Below are positions 41,462-49,131 of a stretch of DNA of 50,553 bases, in pieces (within the stretch, counting starts at the first letter, position 1; the number at the start of each line of letters is the position of its first letter). The notes under the pieces are model-generated. The model had not been told where the DNA came from. It searched no databases and was given only the letters and a program-made list of their open reading frames with translations. This stretch comes from Candidatus Bathyarchaeota archaeon (lineage in GTDB: Archaea; Thermoproteota; Bathyarchaeia; TCS64): NCBI GenBank assembly GCA_026394265.1, contig JAPKYO010000014.1:1-50553 (forward strand), read 5' to 3'. Made by a program: the position numbers and the translations under genes.

Positions 41462-41896
41462 ATGAGTAGCAACAAGATGACACCCGAGGACATTGAGAGC
41501 TTATTCAGAGAATCCTACACGACCATCTTCTGCAGCCACAACGAGGACGGCACGATACACGCTGCCCCTATCTGGTACAACTATAGGGACAACGCATTCT
41601 ACTTCGTCTCAATAAAGAAGTCAAAGAGGGTGGAGAACATCATGCGGAACACGAACGTGTCTCTCTCCTTCCTCATGCAGGGTTCAGAGTCGGGCAAGGG
41701 GGACACACCCTCCAAATGTGCGCTGGTCTACGGCGTGGCGGAGCTCGGCTTCGAGCCGGAGGAGGGCTATGACGAGTACGTGCGCTGGGTGTGGGGCAAG
41801 TACCACACTGAGCCATCCTACAACCCGAAGTACGACCCCGAGAAACAGGTCACTATAAAAATCGAGCCTAAGAAGATAATCCATTTCTACCCCTAG
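41462..41896 (+). CDS. pyridoxamine-5'-phosphate-oxidase-like split-barrel protein
   Basis: 144 residues. The split-barrel has ESYTTIFCSHNEDGTIHAAP near 15-35, IWYNYRDNAFYFVSIKKSKRVENIMRN, and VTIKIEPKKIIHFYP at the end, the usual landmarks of FMN- or F420-binding members. It could reduce or oxidise a small substrate with flavin. It is downstream of the iron-sulfur flavoprotein by 44 bases and may share its transcript. No signal peptide. Function not assigned. Confidence 0.88.
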   Translation: MSSNKMTPEDIESLFRESYTTIFCSHNEDGTIHAAPIWYNYRDNAFYFVSIKKSKRVENIMRNTNVSLSFLMQGSESGKGDTPSKCALVYGVAELGFEPEEGYDEYVRWVWGKYHTEPSYNPKYDPEKQVTIKIEPKKIIHFYP

Positions 41897-42208
41897 ACAG
41901 GGCCACAGCTTATCGGCAAGCGTGCATTAATAGATTCTGCGCATGCCGCAATCTAGGTCTCACCACACACGCGCAAGCGTAGGTCTAACACCTCAATAAA
42001 TTCGCGTACGCTCACTGAAAATTGTCTTCGATCCTGGGTGTGAATGCGATCGAAATAGTATGGGGAGTTCAAATTTGTAAACCAGTAAAATGAACCAGAA
42101 TAAGAACCGCTATCGAATACGATTTTATTCTTAGAAAAAAGGGTTTTAAAAACGGCTTATTTCATAAAAAAGGCCAATAAAAGGACGGATTAAATGTAAG
42201 ATGATATA

Positions 42209-42284
42209 TGGAGCCGGGCGAGGGATTCGAACCCCCGTAGAGCTGCTCTGCAGGCAGCCGCCTAAGCCGCTCAGCCAACCCGGC
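42209..42284 (-). tRNA. tRNA-Cys (GCA)
   Basis: 76 nt including encoded CCA, minus strand. Acceptor GCCGGGT pairs with GCCCGGC (last pair G-U), D-stem GCT/GGC, anticodon stem GCTGC/GCAGC with loop CTGCAGA (anticodon GCA), variable TCTAC and T-arm GGGGGTTCGAATCCCTC. The discriminator is U73, the Cys identity base. A TATA-like TTATATTTA is at 42309. The 3' end is duplicated at 40077. Confidence 0.96.
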
Positions 42285-42308
42285 GCGCAGAGAGAAAGGC
42301 GAAGGGGG

Positions 42309-42317
42309 TAAATATAA
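42309..42317 (-). promoter_or_regulatory. TATA box of tRNA-Cys
   Basis: TTATATTTA on the minus strand, 25-33 bases upstream of the mature 5' end at 42284. Confidence 0.75.
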
Positions 42318-42332
42318 CTCTTCAGCCCGCCC

Positions 42333-42656
42333 TCAGTGCGCCTTCGAGGTCTTCCTGATGAGTTCAGCGGCCTTCTCGTCTCCGTGGCGGGCGCGGTACG
42401 CCTCGATCCCCGCCCTGTAGACGGCGCTCCTCTGTCCCTCGGGGTCGTTCGGGTCGAACATCGCCACGAACTTATCGCATGGGAACTCATCGCATGCGCC
42501 GCAGTGCTTCGCCTTGTGCTCCTGCGCGCAGACGTAGGTCGGGCACGTCCCCCAGAATGGCTTGCCCTTGATCTCCATGCAACCGGCGCAGCTCGGCTGC
42601 TTACCCCCCGTGTGCCACTCGCATCCGCCGCAGTCCAGCCCGCAGGGACTTATCAA
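42333..42656 (-). CDS. DUF3795-family Cys-rich protein
   Basis: 107 residues with ten cysteines in pairs: CGLDCGGC near the start, SCAGC (22-26), GTCPTYVC, and HCGACDEFPCDKF (near 50-62). That is the DUF3795 pattern, presumably a Zn- or Fe-S-binding unit. The second half is helical (EAYRARHGDEKAAELIRKT). Its function is not established. Cytoplasmic; its stop lies 48 bases upstream of the tRNA-Cys gene. Confidence 0.85.
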   Translation of the reverse strand: MISPCGLDCGGCEWHTGGKQPSCAGCMEIKGKPFWGTCPTYVCAQEHKAKHCGACDEFPCDKFVAMFDPNDPEGQRSAVYRAGIEAYRARHGDEKAAELIRKTSKAH

Positions 42657-42813
42657 CGTCTTAGCTATACCATCACCAGATCGTCATATTGTATAAACAA
42701 TGTAAAAAGGAATTCATTTATTCTTAATGATAGGTTGAGTGAAAGTAGAACTCTGGGGTTTACATTCATAGAAAAATTCATAACGCCTTTAATGAAGATT
42801 ATATTGAATCAAG

Positions 42814-43674
42814 TTGGATACGCTTAAATGTTTCATAATAATGCCATTTTCGAAAACAGCAACACATAATGAAAAATATTGGACTCGACATTATGAACAA
42901 TTTTTAAAACCACTTATTGAAAAGGAAGGGAAAATTACTGCAAAACGATCAGAACCGTTGAGAGGAAGTCTTTCAAATGAAATTATTTTAGACTTAATAC
43001 AATCAGACGTAGTAATAGCAGACTTGACAGATCATAACCCGAATGTATTTTTAGAGTTAGGAATTAGACTTTCATTTAAACACGGTACCATAACAATAGC
43101 TGAAGAAGATACAAGTATACCATTTGATATTAAACATAAAAGTATTTTATTTTATAATCCTGATCATATGGAGAATCATCTTTTTGAAAAGAATTTTCTT
43201 AAGGCATTAAACGATGTTATTAATAATCAAGGAAAGACAGATAGTCCGGTATTAGAATCTATTACAGGAAGAAATACATTATATAGTCTAATTCATAAGG
43301 AAGAAATTTTGAGAAAAATTGATGGATGTATTTGTGAAGTTAATGAGAATCTTTATATAATAAATGATTGGAAAAAAAGTATAAAAAAATATAAAAAGAT
43401 ATTTGCATTTGAATATAAAATACATATATATACATTAACAAATTTATTAACAGAGAGATATCTAGAGTTGAATAATGAAGAGTTTATAGCATTAAATAAA
43501 ATATTAACTGAAATAACTGCTACACATGAAGTGCAAATAGAGTATCAAAATAAAGAACTGAATGAAAAAGATATTAAAACATTTAGAACAAGATATAATA
43601 ATATAGAATTATTAAACAAATCATTATTAAAAATACTTGAAAGAGAAAAAAATAACATGTTAAATCAAAAATAA
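42814..43674 (+). CDS. nucleoside 2-deoxyribosyltransferase/TIR-like effector protein, A+T-rich
   Basis: 286 residues from a TTG (no ATG or GTG between the in-frame stop at 42805 and the conserved start). Residues 5-115 carry the NDT/TIR-like pattern: CFIIMPFSKTATHNE, the segment DLIQSDVVIADLTDHNPNVF (60-79), then LELGIRLSF with the catalytic-type Glu (E81), and TSIPFDIKHKSILFYNPD. Such domains hydrolyse nucleotides or NAD+ in many defence systems. The C-terminal half (150-286) is helical and unknown. Codons are AAA/ATA-rich, unlike the neighbours. Located just downstream of tRNA-Pro. Confidence 0.8.
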   Translation: MDTLKCFIIMPFSKTATHNEKYWTRHYEQFLKPLIEKEGKITAKRSEPLRGSLSNEIILDLIQSDVVIADLTDHNPNVFLELGIRLSFKHGTITIAEEDTSIPFDIKHKSILFYNPDHMENHLFEKNFLKALNDVINNQGKTDSPVLESITGRNTLYSLIHKEEILRKIDGCICEVNENLYIINDWKKSIKKYKKIFAFEYKIHIYTLTNLLTERYLELNNEEFIALNKILTEITATHEVQIEYQNKELNEKDIKTFRTRYNNIELLNKSLLKILEREKNNMLNQK

Positions 43675-43730
43675 AGAGGCTAAATATTCAATTGTTAAAA
43701 AGATAATAAATATCAAAGAAAAATATTGAT

Positions 43731-43808
43731 TGGTGGGACCGCCCGGATTTGAACCGGGGACCACGCGGGCCCAAGCCGCGTATCCTAACCAAGCTAGACT
43801 ACGATCCC
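43731..43808 (-). tRNA. tRNA-Pro (TGG)
   Basis: 78 nt with encoded CCA, minus strand. Acceptor GGGATCG pairs with CGGTCCC (one G-U), anticodon stem CGCGG/CCGCG with loop CTTGGGC, and T-arm CCCGGTTCAAATCCGGG. The anticodon in positions 34-36 is TGG, so Pro. TATA box GATAAAACGA is at 43831. An A+T-rich gene lies immediately downstream. Confidence 0.95.
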
Positions 43809-43830
43809 GCACCCGGTTAAACGCCGGGCT

Positions 43831-43840
43831 TCGTTTTATC
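43831..43840 (-). promoter_or_regulatory. TATA box of tRNA-Pro
   Basis: GATAAAACGA on the minus strand, 23-32 bases upstream of the mature 5' end at 43808. Confidence 0.7.
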
Positions 43841-43980
43841 CTTATCCCCGGACAACTGCCCCAAATCGCCCAAAAAACGTGGTAAAACGATGCACGACGC
43901 GTTTTCCAGACAATGAAGCTAAAAAGGTGCGGTGCATAAATGTTCAATGGGCGAAGCCTCGGCGTGTAGCCCATAATTTG

Positions 43981-44505
43981 GTGAAGCAGGCTAGAATGAC
44001 ACCCATAATCGGCGTCGAAGCGATCAGGATGCTCAACGAGGGCACGTTCAAGCTCAAGACACGAGACGAGCTTGACGAGATGCAGTTCGGCCGCCACTCG
44101 CGGAGGATTCTGGACGAGGTGACCACCACCCCCATGATCGAGCCCCTGAGGGTGAAGCACATCGCGAGGAGGGCCGGCCTCTCGGAGAAGCAGGCGAGCC
44201 TATCGCTGGACTGCATGGTCAACAGGAAGGATCAGGTCTTCACCAAGTTCAAGGAGCCCGACCTCATAAGGTACAGTATCCAGTACCAACGCCTCCAGGC
44301 GCCCCCGAGGACTGGGTGGCTGAACGAGGCGCTGACCGACCTCACCTACGCCATCGAGGACCTCGGCGAGAGCTACCTTGCCCTGAAGATGAAGGGGCTG
44401 TTCGGGAGCTACGACAAGCTCCCATGGAGCTACGTGCCGCTGATAAAGTATAACGAGCAGCCCATCTACGCGCAGATGCAGCTGCAGGTCCTGCGCCGGG
44501 TCTAG
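43981..44505 (+). CDS. winged-helix-like protein, unknown function
   Basis: 174 residues from the GTG at 43981 (ATG at 43996 also fits); the longer frame to 43879 overlaps the tRNA-Pro promoter region and is not credible. The centre PLRVKHIARRAGLSEKQASLSLDCMV is helix-turn-helix-like, followed by FTKFKEPDLIRYSIQY, the rest being helix-strand mixture ending in QMQLQVLRRV. A TATA-like GCATAAATG lies near 43935. Its stop overlaps the stop of phosphoglycerate kinase (44502-44505, CTAG). Not a family I recognise. Confidence 0.7.
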   Translation: MKQARMTPIIGVEAIRMLNEGTFKLKTRDELDEMQFGRHSRRILDEVTTTPMIEPLRVKHIARRAGLSEKQASLSLDCMVNRKDQVFTKFKEPDLIRYSIQYQRLQAPPRTGWLNEALTDLTYAIEDLGESYLALKMKGLFGSYDKLPWSYVPLIKYNEQPIYAQMQLQVLRRV

Positions 44506-45722
44506 CCCCAGCGCTTCTTGGCCTTCGCCATGGCCTCTATGACGGGGAGCGTCTCCCCTGCGAGTAGGCTGAGCATGGCTCCGCCGCCGGTGCTGACGTG
44601 CTTCATCTTCTCGTCGATGCCGAGCATGCTGGCGAGGCCGCCCATGTGGCCGCCCCCGACGACCGTGTAGCCGGGTGCCTCCGCCATGACGCGTAACAGC
44701 TCCTTTGTGCCGACGTCGAAGCCGCGGCGCTCGAACATGCCGAGGGGGCCCTCGGCGACGACGGTGCCCGCCTCGCGTATGAATTTACTGAACTTGGCCA
44801 CCGTGTTGAGGCCTATGTCGTAGATGTTTGTCTCATCGGTGATCTGGCTCGTGAGGACCTCGATGCGGCCGCCCTTTGTGTCGAGGGCGACGTCGACGGG
44901 GAGCTCGATGTTCTTCTTGTACTTCTTGAGGATGGCTCCGGCCTCGTCGACGAGTTTCTTGTCCTCTGGCTTTAGGGCGGCGTAGCGCTCTGGCATGGCG
45001 CCTCCGGCCATGTGGAAGCTGTCGCGGATGAGGCCGCCGAGTAGGATGTGGTCGGCTATCTTGTCCTTGAGGACGCGGTTTATGACGGGGATGCGGTCGT
45101 CGACCTTTGCTCCGCCGAGCAGGTAGACTGTGGGGTGTGCGGGGTTGTAGATGACCTTGTTTAGGGCGCTGAGTTCCTTCTCCATGAGCCTGCCCGCCGC
45201 CATGGGCATGACCTCGCCGAAGGCGGTTAGGCTCGCGGAGCCTCGGTGGGCGGCGGCGAAGGCGTCGTTGACGCATAGGTCGAAGTAGGGGGCGAGGGTC
45301 TTGACGAGCCCCGTCTCCGCCAGCTTCTCCGGGGGCGCGTCGAGGTTCTCATCCTTGTGCATACGCAGGTTGTTGAGGACGAGGACCTCACCCGTCTTCA
45401 GGGCCTTTATCGCATCCTGCGCCTTGGGGCCGTCTATGTCCTCGACGAACTTCACCTTGCCACCGTGGTACATCTGTATGACCCGGGTGTGTGCCTCGAG
45501 GTTGGTGAAGTCGTACTTCCCGGGGCGGCTCTGGTGTGCGCCTATGACCACCTTCGCCTCCCTGAGGTCTCGCAGGGTTGCCTCCGTCGCCCGTATCCGT
45601 GCGTCGTCGAGTATCCTCTTCGACGCCGGGTCGAGGGGGCTGTTTATGTCCACTCTGAGGAAGACGCTCTTCCCCTTCACGTCTACGTCGTTTAATGTTA
45701 GAAAGTCGTACATTATGGGCAC
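44502..45722 (-). CDS. pgk: phosphoglycerate kinase
   Basis: 406 residues, the archaeal size. Motifs include VFLRVDINSPLD (the substrate site, with VDIN in place of the usual VDLN), GAHQSRPGKYD, VLVLNNLRMHKDE, NDAFAAAHR, LGGAKVDDRIPVI and PLGMFER/VVGGGHMGG of the ATP site. It makes ATP and 3-phosphoglycerate from 1,3-bisphosphoglycerate. It has its own TATA (about 45760-45770). Convergent overlap of four bases with the wHTH-like gene. Confidence 0.96.
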   Translation of the reverse strand: MPIMYDFLTLNDVDVKGKSVFLRVDINSPLDPASKRILDDARIRATEATLRDLREAKVVIGAHQSRPGKYDFTNLEAHTRVIQMYHGGKVKFVEDIDGPKAQDAIKALKTGEVLVLNNLRMHKDENLDAPPEKLAETGLVKTLAPYFDLCVNDAFAAAHRGSASLTAFGEVMPMAAGRLMEKELSALNKVIYNPAHPTVYLLGGAKVDDRIPVINRVLKDKIADHILLGGLIRDSFHMAGGAMPERYAALKPEDKKLVDEAGAILKKYKKNIELPVDVALDTKGGRIEVLTSQITDETNIYDIGLNTVAKFSKFIREAGTVVAEGPLGMFERRGFDVGTKELLRVMAEAPGYTVVGGGHMGGLASMLGIDEKMKHVSTGGGAMLSLLAGETLPVIEAMAKAKKRWG

Positions 45723-45759
45723 TCCTCGTGGGGTCGCCTCTCATTCAACCTTCGTCGGT

Positions 45760-45770
45760 CGTATAAAAGA
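45760..45770 (-). promoter_or_regulatory. TATA box of phosphoglycerate kinase
   Basis: TCTTTTATACG on the minus strand, about 43 bases upstream of the ATG at 45722, so a short leader precedes the start. Confidence 0.6.
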
Positions 45771-45790
45771 GGTGTAGCCCGGTTTATGGG

Positions 45791-46750
45791 TTAAATGCGG
45801 GTGAGCCAGAGGAGGGTGTCGCCCTCGTTGACGCTGAAGTGGGTGCGCAGGAAGGTGACGGTGCCGTCGTATGGGGCGCGTATCTCCTGCAGGTTCTCCC
45901 CGACCAGGCTGTAGACGCTGCCGAGGAGCTGCCCCTCCTTGACCTTGGCGCCGACGTCGACGAGTTTCCTCCATGCGCCGCCGCGTGTGGCGTAGAGGCG
46001 GCGTGACTCGGGATCGACGGTGACCTTCCTGACTATTGGGTCGCCGGGGGTGATGCCGAGGTGGCGCATTAGGTTGTAGACGCCCTTGGCGAACCACCAC
46101 GCGTCCTTCTCCCTGATGGGGTACGGGGCGCCGGCCTCGGTCATCACGCAGGGTATCCCGAGCCGGGGGACGACCTCACCCGTGTTCCCCGCGACGACTG
46201 CCGTCTCGACGTAGTCGATGTCCCAGCAGCCCGCCATATCCAGCATCCTGCCGCGCAGCGCCTCGTCCCCCGTCTTGAAGACGAAGACGCTCCTTGTCGC
46301 GTCCTCGCCGAGGTCGGCGGAGTGGGCGTCGACGACGGCGTCGGCCCTGCTTAGGAACTCGGTCCAGACGGCGTGCGCCACCCGTTTTGTGAGTGGTCCC
46401 CCAGAGTCTCCCGGCCAGACCTTGTTCTGGTTAAGGTGGTCCCACGAGTTCTCGTATGGGGTGCGGGCGTTGAAGCCGGTGGTGTTGACGACGGGGACGA
46501 TGATGAGCCGCCCCATCATGGTGGAGGGGTCCAGCTCCTCGATTATGCGGAGCATCCCCTCGATGGGTGTGCACTCGATGCTGTGTACGCCGCCGAGGAC
46601 GCAGAGCGTCGGCCCGGGGACGACGCCGTTGAAGGCGACCCATGGGACCCTGACCTCGTGCGTGGAGGCCTCGGAGACGCGTATGTAGCCCCTGCCCCGT
46701 GTGCCGGGCTGTACCTCGACGCCGCCTATCGTGAGGGACACATGCGGCAC
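45791..46750 (-). CDS. succinylglutamate desuccinylase / aspartoacylase-family deacylase
   Basis: 319 residues of the M14-like zinc carboxypeptidase fold. Zn ligands are in GGVHSIECTP (H56, E59) and DAHSAD (H143); the catalytic Glu is probably in MTEAGAPY. A C-terminal barrel (GAKVKEGQLLGSVYSL ... GTVTFLRTH) is typical of AspA/AstE proteins. It should remove an acyl group from an N-acylated amino acid. It starts GTG with no gap after the M24 gene stop (TAGGTG), so translational coupling is strong. In ectoine breakdown a family member (DoeB) works after an M24-fold hydrolase (DoeA); here two such genes precede it. Confidence 0.9.
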   Translation of the reverse strand: MPHVSLTIGGVEVQPGTRGRGYIRVSEASTHEVRVPWVAFNGVVPGPTLCVLGGVHSIECTPIEGMLRIIEELDPSTMMGRLIIVPVVNTTGFNARTPYENSWDHLNQNKVWPGDSGGPLTKRVAHAVWTEFLSRADAVVDAHSADLGEDATRSVFVFKTGDEALRGRMLDMAGCWDIDYVETAVVAGNTGEVVPRLGIPCVMTEAGAPYPIREKDAWWFAKGVYNLMRHLGITPGDPIVRKVTVDPESRRLYATRGGAWRKLVDVGAKVKEGQLLGSVYSLVGENLQEIRAPYDGTVTFLRTHFSVNEGDTLLWLTRI

Positions 46751-47899
46751 CTAGAGGGTGTAGTTGGCGACGTAGGGGGCGCGCCAGTCCTTGTACCAGC
46801 CGACGACGCGCGGGCCGCCGTCCTCAAGGATGACGGTGTCGTTGCACCAGAGCAACTCGCCCTTTGGCCCCTCGACGACGGGGCGTATTACGAGCGCCAT
46901 CCCTATGCATAGCTTCGTGTCGTCCTTTGCGGAGAGGTAGGGTGCCTCGACGTCGGCGACGCCGATGCCGTGGCCGAGGGCGAGTCCCTCGACGAGCTTC
47001 GCGTCGCGGTCCTTGGCGGCTGCCTTCATCGCCTTGTAGACGTCGCTGCACTTGGCCCCGGGCTTCATTGCGGCGAGCGCCGCCTCCCTTAGGGCGACGA
47101 TGTTGTTGTACGCCTCCCTCTGCTCGGCGGTCGGGTAGCCCAGAGTCATGAGGCGGCTGCCAGTGCCCCAGTAGCCGTCGAGGCTGTACCGTGCCTCGAT
47201 CCTGACGTATTCGCCCTCCTTGAGCTTCTTCTCGTGGCCGATGCCGTAGTATGGGGCACGTGGCCAGAACTTGGCCGCGTTGGGGCCGCTCGCGCCCTGG
47301 CTGACGCTGTGTCCGGCGACGACGTCGAGGCCGCGCTCTAGGCAGTGTATGCGCGCCTCCTCGCCGAGGCTCATCTCGCTGCGTGTGCTGGTGATGAGGA
47401 CGTGGTGCTGTGTGCCGAAGATGCCGTGGTCGACCCTGTAGGCGGCGTCTTCGAGGAGTTCCTGCTCCTCCTCGGTCTTGACGGCGCGTAGCTCGCGGAT
47501 GAGGCCGTCGCAGGGTGCCCACTCCGTTTCGGGGAGGAGCTTCTTGAGCTGCTGTAGGGTTGCCTCGGGTACTCTGAGGAGGTCGACGCCTATGCGTGCG
47601 TCCTTCTTTGCCTTGAGCACGTCTGCCGCCGCCTTGGCGAAGGCGTCTACGCCCCCGCTGTAGGTCACCGTCTTCTTGACGCTGCTGAGCGCCTCGACGG
47701 TCTCCTCCCACTCAATGGGGGCGATGACTGTGGGGTCGCCCCTCTTGGGCCAGACGATGGCCACGGGCGAGTCGGGGTAGAGGGCGAGGAAGGGGATGGC
47801 CGCACCCGCCATGTAGGCGTAGTTGTCGGCGCCGGTCACGAGGACCGCGTCGAATGTAGAGGCCTTCACCGCCGCGACTATCTTATCGTAGAGTTCCAT
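46751..47899 (-). CDS. M24-fold protein with altered metal site, first of an operon pair
   Basis: 382 residues. The pita-bread domain shows EYVRIEARYSLDGYWGTGSRL (229-249) and ALGHGIGVADVEAPYL (308-322). The Tyr of G-Y is Y243: the canonical Asp positions are E235 and T246, while the His and Glu of GHG..E are kept and the IEP Glu is R339. So a standard di-metal peptidase is unlikely. It is about as close to the other gene in the operon as to the gene at 23020. Start ATG at 47899 behind AGGAGGATG; the next gene in transcription begins immediately. Probable role in hydrolysis of a cyclic amidine, amide or guanidino compound. Confidence 0.85.
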   Translation of the reverse strand: MELYDKIVAAVKASTFDAVLVTGADNYAYMAGAAIPFLALYPDSPVAIVWPKRGDPTVIAPIEWEETVEALSSVKKTVTYSGGVDAFAKAAADVLKAKKDARIGVDLLRVPEATLQQLKKLLPETEWAPCDGLIRELRAVKTEEEQELLEDAAYRVDHGIFGTQHHVLITSTRSEMSLGEEARIHCLERGLDVVAGHSVSQGASGPNAAKFWPRAPYYGIGHEKKLKEGEYVRIEARYSLDGYWGTGSRLMTLGYPTAEQREAYNNIVALREAALAAMKPGAKCSDVYKAMKAAAKDRDAKLVEGLALGHGIGVADVEAPYLSAKDDTKLCIGMALVIRPVVEGPKGELLWCNDTVILEDGGPRVVGWYKDWRAPYVANYTL

Positions 47900-47911
47900 C
47901 TCATCATCCTC

Positions 47912-49060
47912 CTAGTGGACGGCCCTGAAGCCAGTCACCTCGTATATCCTGTCCCAGCACCTGTACCAGCTGAGCTTCTTCGCGCCCTCGTGCGTGATCT
48001 CGTAGACGTCGCGGTCGACGATTATCTCCCTGCGTGGGCCGAGGGTCTCGACTCCGAGGGCGATGACGTTGCCCGTCTTCAGCTCCTCGGGGTTGCCCGC
48101 GACTATGTAGGGTGCCTCGCGGTGGCTGCAGCCGACGCCGTGGCCGATGATGGGGCCGTGTAGCTTTGCGCCCAGTTTCTCGGCCTCGGAGGCGACCTTG
48201 GCGTGTATCTTGTCGCAGCGCGCCCCCGGCTTGAGGAGGCCCTCCGCGGCCTGCTTCAGGGTCTGGTTCTCCGCGTATGCGTCCTCGACCTCGGGGGGCG
48301 CGTAGCCGGTGTAGGCCATCCTGCTGATGCTGCACCAGTAGCCCATGGCGTGGGCTGTGATGTCGCTGCGTATGACGAGTCCCTCGTCGACGTCGCCGCG
48401 GTGGGGCGCGTAGGCGAGGCGTGTGTCGTCGCCCATCGTCACCGCCATGTGGCCGACTCCGCTGGCGCCGCTCTCGAAGGCGTGCACCCTTATCCTCTCG
48501 GCGAACTCGGGGACGGTGTAGCCGGGTCCCCAGAGCGTCCCCTCGAGGTGGTTGAGGGCGTGTATGATGCCGCGGTCGGCGAACTCGCAGCTCTGCTCGA
48601 TGAGGGCGACCTCGGCGGGGTTCTTCACTGCCCTCGCCCCGTAGAGTGCGGCGTCAACGGGCACCAGCTTCGCCTTCGACGCGGCCTTCACGGCCTCAAC
48701 GAGCCCCGCGGAGGCGCGCTCAGCGTCGTACCCGATCTTGCCCTTTGTGAGGCCCATGCCCGCGAGGGTCTTCGCCAGCGTCTTAGCGAAGGCGGCTGGG
48801 TGTGGACCATCGTTCTCATCGTAGGCGACGGCGGCCTCCATCCAGCCCTGATCCTTGACGGCCTGAAGCCAGTCGACGGGCGTGACGACGGCGCACGTGT
48901 CCCCCTCGGCGGGGATTATTGCGGCGGCCTGCCTCTCCGGGTAGTTCTCCGCGAAGGGCAGGGTCGCGCCGGTGAGGTACCGGAAGTTATCCGCGCCGAA
49001 GACGACGAAGGCGGAGCAGCCGCTCGCGTCGACGAGCCTCCTGACAACTGTTTCATCCAT
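47912..49060 (-). CDS. M24-fold protein with altered metal site, second of an operon pair
   Basis: 382 residues, same length as its neighbour, with 12 bases between them. Motifs are VIRSDITAHAMGYWCSISRM (229-248) and IIGHGVGCSHREAPYI (305-319). Here the first Asp is kept (D233, eight residues before the Tyr) but the second is S244, and the GHG..E elements are intact. The N-terminal domain begins with FVVFGADNFRYLTGATLPF, the creatinase-type N-domain. Equal length and adjacency suggest a heterodimer with the first copy. An AGAGGAG ribosome site precedes the ATG at 49060, and a hairpin separates it from glyA. Confidence 0.85.
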   Translation of the reverse strand: MDETVVRRLVDASGCSAFVVFGADNFRYLTGATLPFAENYPERQAAAIIPAEGDTCAVVTPVDWLQAVKDQGWMEAAVAYDENDGPHPAAFAKTLAKTLAGMGLTKGKIGYDAERASAGLVEAVKAASKAKLVPVDAALYGARAVKNPAEVALIEQSCEFADRGIIHALNHLEGTLWGPGYTVPEFAERIRVHAFESGASGVGHMAVTMGDDTRLAYAPHRGDVDEGLVIRSDITAHAMGYWCSISRMAYTGYAPPEVEDAYAENQTLKQAAEGLLKPGARCDKIHAKVASEAEKLGAKLHGPIIGHGVGCSHREAPYIVAGNPEELKTGNVIALGVETLGPRREIIVDRDVYEITHEGAKKLSWYRCWDRIYEVTGFRAVH

Positions 49061-49097
49061 GGGTGATTCTCCTCTAGAACTGTAGAATTAGGCGGGA

Positions 49098-49122
49098 CCG
49101 GGCGTTAAGAAACTATGCCCGG
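49098..49122 (-). terminator. hairpin between glyA and the M24 pair
   Basis: CCGGGC and GCCCGG form a perfect six-base stem around a 13-base loop, 16 bases after the glyA stop in the direction of transcription. There is a short T-rich loop but no T-run after it, so it could attenuate or stabilise rather than end the transcript. Confidence 0.4.
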
Positions 49123-49131
49123 ATAGCACGT

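Larger units (their letters stand above)
40090..42208. mobile_element. islet between tRNA-Cys and its duplicated 3' end, no integrase
   Basis: A 2.1-kb segment bounded by the 13-base direct repeat. It carries an HxlR regulator, an iron-sulfur flavoprotein and a split-barrel flavoprotein; the noncoding ends (40090-40452 and 41897-42208) are A+T-rich and contain no gene that I can support. The layout is that of an element integrated at the tRNA 3' end, but a recombinase gene is missing. Confidence 0.55.

Noticed and set aside
42660..42820. Copy of the tRNA-Pro 3' end on the far side of the TIR-like gene
   Set aside because: I looked for TGGTGGGACC-like sequence here and found none; the integration model is unproven for this gene.
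48203..49066. 287-codon plus-strand frame opposite an M24 gene
   Set aside because: Shadow of the real minus-strand gene whose family motifs are clear.
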